Assembly (NCBI GenBank): GCA_009360345.1 | Contig: SPDP01000010.1 | Coordinates: forward strand, 1-64,000 | From: Alcaligenaceae bacterium SAGV5 | Lineage (GTDB): Bacteria > Pseudomonadota > Gammaproteobacteria > Burkholderiales > Burkholderiaceae_B | DNA length: 64,000 nucleotides | Direction: 5' to 3' | Shown here: positions 10,101 to 19,100 of the stretch, piece after piece | Numbering within the stretch: position 1 is the stretch's first letter | Layout of the letters: every line of letters starts with the position of its first letter | Position numbers and translations under genes: made by a program | Notes under the pieces: generated by a model | The model's database searches: none | Seen by the model: the letters and a program-made list of their open reading frames with translations, nothing else | What the model was told of the DNA's origin: nothing

Positions 10101-13100
10101 CGACCACGCCGCGTCCGCCGTAGCCGTTGTTGCCGGTGCCGGATACGGCGTCCGCGGCGCGCAGGATCACCTCGCCCTTGCCTTGCGCGACCTCGAAGTC
10201 CGGCTGCACGCCGAGCACGCCGGCGCCCCTGAAGTCGGCGCCCGCGACGAAGCGATAGGACCATGAGCGATCGTCGAGCAGCAGGTTGCTGTCGAGGATC
10301 CCCGCGCCGCCCGTGAAACCGTCCGACAACGAGGCCTTGAAGATAACGTTGCCGGCGGCACGCAATGTCAAGATGCCGGGCGTCTGCCCGCCGCCAAAGC
10401 GCAGGTCCGACAGATCCCAGTCCCGCGCCAGGATCAGGTCGGCCGTCGGCAGCGTCACGCTATCTGTCAGCGGCGTGACGACGACGTGCTCCAGTGCCGT
10501 TGTACCGCCGAACAGCCGGTCGGCCGGCACGGTGTTGTTGGCGATCTCGACCGTCGCGGCCAGGCCGTTGGTAAACAGCGTCAACTGGCCGGCGGCGGGA
10601 ATCTCGACGATCTCGCCGGTGTTCACCAATATGTTGGTATTGACAGTAGTGCGGTTGACGCTGCGCAGGAAGCTTCCCTTGGCATCGTAGATGTTGAAGA
10701 CGCCGATCACGCTGCTGCGGAAGGTGCCGCTGGTGCTGCCATTGGCGTTGATCCAGTTCACTTTGACGCGCGCACCGGCGCTGAGGTTCAGCCAACTGCC
10801 GCTGACAACACTATTGCGCATCGCGATCTGATCGTGGCTGGATGAAGTGGCCGGCACCGCGACGCCCAGCGCGTCGATCGTCACGCCATTGAGCCGATAG
10901 GTGCCGCTGGTTGGCAGCGCGACCGCCACCTGCCGCTCGCTCGACTGCAATATCTTGATCGCCGCACCGCTGGCCTTGAACGTGCTGCCGGCCGGCAGCG
11001 ATGCGATCTGGATGTTCTCGTTGAACTCGTAGCCTCCGGCCGGCAACACGACGCTCACCCCGGCGACGCTGATCTGCATGTACGGCGTGTTGGCATTGCC
11101 GGTCCCGCTGGCGTAGACCACCGTCCCGGGCGGCAACGTGTAAGTGCTGTAGTAGTTGCCTTCCATCGTCATCCGGCTGCCGTCTGGCAGGATGGCGTAG
11201 CCGCCGCCGTTGATCAAGACCGTACCGGTGCCCGAGCCTTCCGGCAGCAGGATCGGTACCCCGACAGGAACGACGAAGGTGTCGGCGGCCTGCATCACCA
11301 CGACCAGGCCGTCGCGGATGGTGGTGATTTCGTAATTCGTATTCTGCCTGCGCACGCCCTCGGAGGTGACGACCAGCCGCCCTTCGCTGAAACCATCCGT
11401 GAAGCTCAGCGAACCTCCCGACGGTATGCCGAGCGCGGCGCCCGGGTCGAGAATCGCGGCGATGGTATCGGGCAGGCTGGTGTTGGCATTGATGACTTCG
11501 GCGCCCGGCGTGACTTCCAGCACGTTGACGAGGCCGGGATTCGATGCCAGCAGTCGATTGCGGATTGCCGCCGTATTGCTGGCGAAGCGATTGCCGTCGG
11601 CCTGCACCTGCGTGCGCACGGCGTCGTCGATCAGGCCACCGCTGTCGGACAGGTCATAGACCTTGTAGCCTTCGGCGATGATGTGCGCGGCGCCGAGTAC
11701 ATTGCCGGCGATCGGCTTGACGTTGAGATCGGTTCCGGCCGCCGTCTGCGGCGCGCGCAGGTGCAGGGTGCCGGCCTGGCCGCCTCCGAGGTCGAGCACG
11801 CTGGCGCCGCTCAGACCCGCCAACTGTGCGGAAGCCGGCAACACCAACGGAATCGCGCCGCTGCCGCCGCGGGCAAAACTCAGGTCGCCATCCTTGGCGA
11901 GCGTCAGCACCGAGCCGGCCGAGACCTTGCCGATGGCGGCATGGGTCAGGTCGAATTTTCCGCCGCCATCGAGGCCGAAGCTGAGCACGGCGTCACCGAC
12001 CGGGGTGAAACTGCCGGCCGAGAGCAGCGTGAACTTGGTGTTGGCGCCGGCACCGGTGACGACCGCGTCGGTCACGCTGAAATCGGTCGTGCCATAGGTG
12101 GTGCCGATCAACACGTCCAGCGAGCCGGCACCGAGGAAAGACGCGTTCAGGCTGGCCGAATAGGTCTTGCTGTCATAGGGCTGCACCGCCACGCCCGCGG
12201 TGGCTCCGGCGACGGTCAACGACTGGCCATAGACCTGCATGCCGGTCATGGCCGCGCTGCCGGCGTTGCGGAACACCACATCGACCGCGCCGATCGAACC
12301 GGGTGCGAAGGCCACCGAGCTGTAGCTGTTCGTGGAGAACTTCAGCGTCGCTCCGGCTGGCACCGAGAAACCGACATTGGTCTCGGTGGCGCGCACGGTA
12401 CCGTCGGCCAGGACCAGGCTGAGATTGGTCGCGCCGAGCATCTGCACCCCCGCCGGCGTGCCGCTGGGGAAGTACATCTCCAGGTCCAGCGCGCCAGATC
12501 CGGAATTGTAGTAAGCCATGCGCCAGCCGCCGCTACCGCTGAACACCTCGGTTGGCGAAACCTTGATCGCCAGTTCGCCGCCCACCGGCAGGCCGATATT
12601 CTGCAACTGGTTTACGAGGTTGCTGAACACGACCGAGCCGCCCTTGGGCAGGCCGTTGGAGAACGTAAAGACGGTGCTGCCGACGATGCTGCTCTTGCCC
12701 GCCTTGGTCAAGGTGACCGAGGTCTGCCCGCTGGCGCTTACCGTCACCCGATTGACCGGCAGCGTCCAGTTCCCGGTCGAACTCAGCAGCGTCAGCGCGC
12801 TGCCGGCGGAGAGCTGCAACGCGCTCTGGCCGGCCGTGACCGTGACCTGGGTGCCGTTGCCGACGGTGGTGACGCTGACGCTGTCGGCCGTGGTCGTGAT
12901 GATGTTGTCGCCGGGCGTGCCATTGGGAAGCACCACCGGCGTGCCGCCCGCCAGGTGCACCGAGCTGCCTGGCGCGTTGAGCGTCAGCGGCACCGAGGCG
13001 ACCGTGGTAGCGCCGTGCGTGTCGAACGCGCCGCTGGTCGGCAGCGCCACCGCGACACCGGCTACGCCCTCCACCACCTTGACTTCGCCGCCCCCCCTGA

Positions 13101-16100
13101 GCGTGAGCGTACTGCCGGCCGTGAGCTCGACCGGGGTGTTGGCGGCCAGGTTCCGGGTACTGCCATCGGCCAGGGTAATCGTCGCCGCGACCGTGCTGCT
13201 GATCTTGCTGCCCGGCGTGCCGCCGGGGAAGCCGATGGTATTGCCCGACGGCAGCGTGATGCTGCTGCCGATCGCGTCCAGCGTCACGACCTTCGCCGCG
13301 GCCGCGGCGCTGGCCACGCCCAGATCGATCAGCGAACCGGCCTGGATATCGACCACCGCGTCGTGGTGGGTCACGTCCACGCCATCGACGATGCGGTTGG
13401 CGCCGGCCGACAGGAACACGCTGCCGCCCTGGCCGGAACCGTCGAAGTCCTCGCCGGCAACGGTGAGTTTGCTGCCGGACGCAAGAATCACGTCGTCGGC
13501 CGCGGACAGCTCGATACTGCCGCCGGTTTTTCCGGAAGCATCGATGGTGCCGGTGACGGTGATCCCCCCCTCGTCCACGATCAGGCTGAAATCGCGGGTC
13601 CGGGTCACCCCGTCGAGCACCGCGTCGCCGCTGCGCAGCCGGATCTCGCGGGAACGGGCGAAACCGCCTGCATTGAGCACCGACTGCATCGCGCCGAAGC
13701 CCGGCAGGCTGCCGGCATCGAGTGAAAACTTGGCGCCGACGGCCTCGCCCTCGATCGTGAAATTGCCCACCGGCACGGTCACGGTCAGCTCACCGCCGCC
13801 ATCGGGATCGGAAAGATCCAGCACACTGCCGGCGTCGACGCGGACGTTGCCGGCCTGCGAAACGAGTTTGATATCGCCGGCCGGCAATGTGCGCTGCTGG
13901 TCGAAGAAGGTCTCGGTGCGGCCGCTGACATCGATCCGGGCGTTGCCGCTGACGGCAAGATTCTGCTGCGCCTTCAGCGTCAGCGAGCCGGCCGGCAGGC
14001 GCACATCGGTGCCGAAGTCTACGGTATTGCCAGCGAAGGTCAGCAGGCCCGCCGAGCCCACGCGCTCGTCGCGGTCATCCAGCGCGGCCTGTCCACCGCG
14101 CCCGACGCGCATTGCGCCGGTCGCGGTCACGGTAGCGTCGGTGCCCGCCGCGGCGCTGATGAAGGGTGTCGTCAGCAGCAGGTCGGACGCGGCCGCCGTG
14201 CTACCGGCGGTCAAGGTGCCGATGCCGTCGAAGTGGGTTTCCCGCGCGGCAAGCCGCGCCTCGCCAAAGCCGAGGATGCGGCTGTCGCCGTCGCCCAGCA
14301 TCAGCCGCCCGGCGACCAGATCGAGGACGCCGGCGTTCGTCGCCGGCTCGGCGCCCGCGGCCTGCGCCCCGCTGGTATTGCGCAACACGAGTTGGTCGGC
14401 CTCGATGCGCGCCGTGCCCGTGCCCTGCTGGCGCAGCGAGGCCGCGTCGAGTACCAGCGCGGCGGTCTGCGACCGGAGGTCGGTGCCATCGTGCAGGTCG
14501 ATGCTGCCATAGCTGCGCAGCACCAGGCGCTCGGCCTGCGACAGGCGCGACAGCGTCTCGGCGTTGGCGATGAAGCCGCCGGCGTCGGCCGGGGCATCGC
14601 CGAAGTGGATCGCCGTGGCGGCCAGTTCCAGCGAACGCGCGGTGATCCGCGCGTCGGCCGGGATATCGGCGCCGGCCACGGCGTCGAACAGGATCGCGCC
14701 GCCCGCCACCAACGACACACCGCTGCCGATGCCAATGTGGCCGGCCAGCGTGCCCGCTGCGTTGCCGAGGTCGTGGCGCTTGACGGCAAGATCGTTGGCG
14801 GCGTTGCTGAGCACCAGCAGCGCACCCTGACCCGTGCCGGCACGCGTGTCGGCGGCCGAAATCGTGCCTATCGCCAGTGGCTGCGCGTCGCCGCTGTATC
14901 CGCCCTCGGCGCGGATCACGGCGCCGTCGGCGAGCCTGATGCTGCTGGCGCCGCCTGCGGCCTGGCCGTTGCCGGTCAGCAGCAGGATTTCCGGTGCGAC
15001 CAACGCGGATGCCTCGTCGTTGGCGATCAGGATCGACTCGGAAACCCCCGTCAGCTTCACGCTGTCGGTGACGTTGTCGGCATCGGTGTCTACCGGCTCT
15101 CGAGTGCCGCCGAGCAGCAGGGATTGCGCGCCGATCGCATTGAGCGCACTGGCCCCGATACTGAGCGCGTAGCCCTCGACCGGCGCGGCGCCGTCGGCGA
15201 TCACCGCGATCGACTGCGCGGCGATGTCAGCCTGCCCTCCGCGGCCGCCTTCGGCGATGCCGAAGGCGAACCGGCCCTCGAGCGTCAGCGCGTGCGTGGC
15301 GATCAGCGACAGTTGGCCGGCGTCGGCGGGCAGTGCCGGACGTATTGCCGCCCCGGTGCCGGCGAAGGCGGCGCTGAACGTGGTTTCCCGGTACTCGCTG
15401 TAGCGGCGCGCAACGTCGCCCGAGAGCACGAGAAAGGTCGAGCGGCGCGCGTCCTGGCTGCCATCGAAATTCGAGCCAAGGCGGCCGCTCACGTAATAAC
15501 CGCCGTCCAGGCGCGCGCCGGCGCCACTGACGCGATCGCTCTGAGCGGCCACCCGTTCGACGCGGAACGCGCCCGGCTGCAGGGCATACTCGGCGGGCAG
15601 CAGGGTGTACCAGCCTGCCGGCAAGCCCGGCACGGCGTCAAGATACACGCGATTGCCGACGGCCGGCGCGGGGCTTTCGGCGCTGGCCACGGCGCCGAAA
15701 GCAGGCTGCGCGCCGGGTATGACGGCGTAAACGCCGCCGCCACTCAATACGTTGCGCGAACCGCCTGTGCCAGCGGTGAATTCGGCACCGGCCACATCGC
15801 CGCCACCGGACAGATCCAGAGTCGAACCCGCTTGAATGTCCACGCTGTCGCCATTGATGACGATAGCCTTCGACGACGGCGTCGAAACGATGCGCAGCGC
15901 GTCCTGGTTGCCGACCGCGTCGTATTCGGCGCCGTAGCCCTGGTACCAGGTACCGTTGATCAACGTACCGTACGGCAGCGTGCGGCCCTGCAGCGAAACA
16001 TCGGTGAGGCTGCCGGAGGCCAGCGTGACGCTGCCGGTGCTGCCGGCGTCCAGCGTGATCTTGCCCAGCGGCGCGAGCAGCGTGCCCCCCTGGACGATGG

Positions 16101-19100
16101 TCGGTGCCTGCAAGGTGATCTGTCCGCCGATCGACAGCGGCAGCGTCGCCGCGTCGCCGCTGCCGGGCAGGACGGTCAGCGTGCCGCCGGTCGTGCCGGG
16201 GCTGCCTGCCTCGTCGCTGCTCGGCACCGCCGTGGCCCGGGCGGTGAATGCGCTGCTGGACACCGGATAGAGCTGCGTGCCGCCAAGGACCAGGTTTCCG
16301 GCCACCGACAGCGAGCCGCTGCGCACGGTTGCCGCCGTGGTCCCGAGCGACGGGGCGCCGCTGAACACCAGATCGCCGGCGCTGATGAAGCGGCCGCCGT
16401 CGAAACCCTGCAGCACGGTGCGGCCACCGAGTTCGAGTACCTGTCCCGCCTGCACCGCCAGGCTGGCCGCGCCGGCGGTCGGCGTGGTGAACGTGGTGTA
16501 GCCCTGCGAGGCATAGGTCGTCAGGCGATTGTCGACGATGCTGTCGTCGCTATCGCCAAGCCGCACATACGGTGCGCTCAGCGAGACACGGCTCGACGCC
16601 GCCGGATCGAGCGCGGCGAACACCCCGGCGGCAAGGATCAGCGCGCGGCCGGCGCCAAGGTCGACGTCGCCGTCGAAGACGATATGGCTGTGCGATTCGA
16701 TATCGACGGTGCCGAATCCCGCGGCGGCAAGGCGATCGGCCGACAGTTCGACGGTGCCCGTTGCCCACGGCCGGCCAGCCGCGGTGTCGTAGGCCGAAGT
16801 GCGTGTCGGCAGCACATCGCCGAACCCCACGCCGTCGGGCAGCGTGGCTGCCGCCCGCTGGCGGATGATGACGCTGCGGCGGCCGACATCCTGCTGGAAG
16901 CCGACGTCATTGCCATAGCCGTAGTAGTACGCGCGCAGTTGCTCGCCGAAGTTCAGCGCGAACGTACCGCCGCTGGCGCGCGGGTCGAGCGCGGCGGCGC
17001 GATAGTCGCCGTCGAGCCAGGCACCGTCGTTGACGAGGATGTTGATCCTGCCGCCGGCGCTCCATACCGTCGTCGACTCGCGCACGGGCTTGCCGTCGAC
17101 CGGCTTACCGGACAGCGCGGTCCGGACGCTGCCCTCGACTGGAAGATCGACCTGCGCCAGGCCGCCCGAGACATCGATCACAGACCCGGCCTCGCTGACC
17201 AGATAACCGGCGGTGGCAACGTTCAGCGTCACCGTGCCGCCGTCTAGCACAGTGCCGGTGGCCAGGCCGTGGCGATTGAAGCTGGGCGCCAGCACGCCGG
17301 GCGCGAGCAGCCGCGCGTTCGAACCTATCCATAGCGTGTCGGCCGCAGCTGCCCCCGTATACGGGCCGGCGACGTAATTGCGCTGCGAGTAGACGGCGGC
17401 GCCCTTGTTCAACGTGATCTCGCCCCCCGGCGCATGCAAGGTACCGTCTACGTACAGCGATTGCACCGAGTTCAGCGCTATCCTGCCGCCGATGCCGACG
17501 TCGAGCAGCGCGCCGGTGCCGACGTCCAGACGCCCCAGGGTTGCGGACAACTGCGGAACCCCGTACTGGTCCAGTTCATAGACGTAGTAACCCGCGGCGA
17601 GGTCGAGGCTGGCTGTCCCGCTCAGCGCGGGATCGATCGTGGCCGGCATGCTTATCGCCGAGGCTCCGGAGCCGCTGGCGATGCCGCTGACCACGTTCGG
17701 CAGCACCCGGTGCTGCGGCGCAAGCACGACCTGCGTCCCCTCGCTCACCGACAGCGAGGCGCCAGCGGTGTAGCTATAGCTGGCGAAGCCTCCTTTCGCA
17801 AAGAATTCCGGGCTGACCAACCGCGGCGCGACGACAGCCACGTCGACCGATAGGACAATGCCGGCGCCCAGGGTGCTGCCGGCAGGAACCGTATAGTCAT
17901 AGTCGAGCGTCGAGCCGACCGGCGCCAGTTGCCGGATCGCGCCGTTGGCGTTGGCCAGGCTGGTGGCGAAGGCGCTGGCCGGCAAGACCGTGCCCGCCAT
18001 CAAGGTGCCGCTGATCCGGGATATGCCGGTCCCGGCGGGAACGGTATTGCCCGCGTAGTACCACTGGCCGGTCGTCGAAATGTAGACCTGGAGCCCCGTG
18101 GGTACCACCCAGTTGCCCTTCAGGACGACCTGTGTCGGCGGATAGCCGTTGTCCTGGAACCAGAAGCTGGCGTTGGCGGCGACCTCGATGCCGGGGGCCA
18201 GTACCGCCGAGGAGTATTCCGCCGGGACCGGGAGCGGTGTGCCGGCCAGGACCCGCAGATCCTCGGCCAGGCGCAGGTCCATCGGCGCGGCGACGCCGGC
18301 TTCGAGCACGCCATCGCTTACCGCGCGCAGTGCGTCGTCAAGCCGGGCGGCGATCACCGTATCGTGCTGATCGGTGATCAGCAGGGAACCTCCCCGGCCG
18401 GCCCTGGTGGCCGTCGCATAGGCATAGCCGCGCAGTTCGGCGCCATCGGCGATGCTCACGTCGCGGCCGACGATGGCGATGCTGCCGGCGTCGCCAAGCG
18501 CCTTGACCCGGCCGTCCGTGCCGATGCGCGCGCCGCCGGAGACATCGAGCACGGCGCCACTGTCGATCACGACGCGCGCCTCGCCGGCATAGACATCATT
18601 GGCGACGAAGTGCGCGCCGGCGCTGCGATCCTCGGCGGTAAGAACGATCCGCCCCCCATCGACCGGCCCCGGCCGGCCGCCATCGAACCCGTTGCTCCAG
18701 CGGCCCGCCACGTCGAGCACGGCGCCGCCGCCCAGGTGCAGCAGATGTTCGGCGCCATCCGATTGGCCCGTGGTGTGCATCGTCTCGAGCAAAATATTGC
18801 CGCCGGCGGCGTGGATCCGGCCCTCGATCTCGATGTTGCGCGCATGGAACCCGGCGCTGCCCAGGTCGCCCAGGTCGAGGTTGGCATCGGCCGCAAGCCG
18901 GATGTGGCGATTGGCGTAGATGCCGATGCGGCCGATGCCGCTTTCGTTCAGCGCATCGGTGGACAGCACGGTTTCGTAACGGTCCGGCAGCAGCTCGCCG
19001 ACGTAATCCTCGTCGGCGACGATCGATTTCCCGGCTTGCAGCGTGATGCGGTCGAAACCGTACAGACGCGGAGAGACCTGTGTCGGTCCGGGCGCGTCGG

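Noticed and set aside
8260..17247. Very long plus-strand frames inside the giant TpsA (668, 680, 1004 and 1061 aa)
   Set aside because: Antisense shadows of a GC-rich gene; composition is Arg/His/Gln-rich with no domains.
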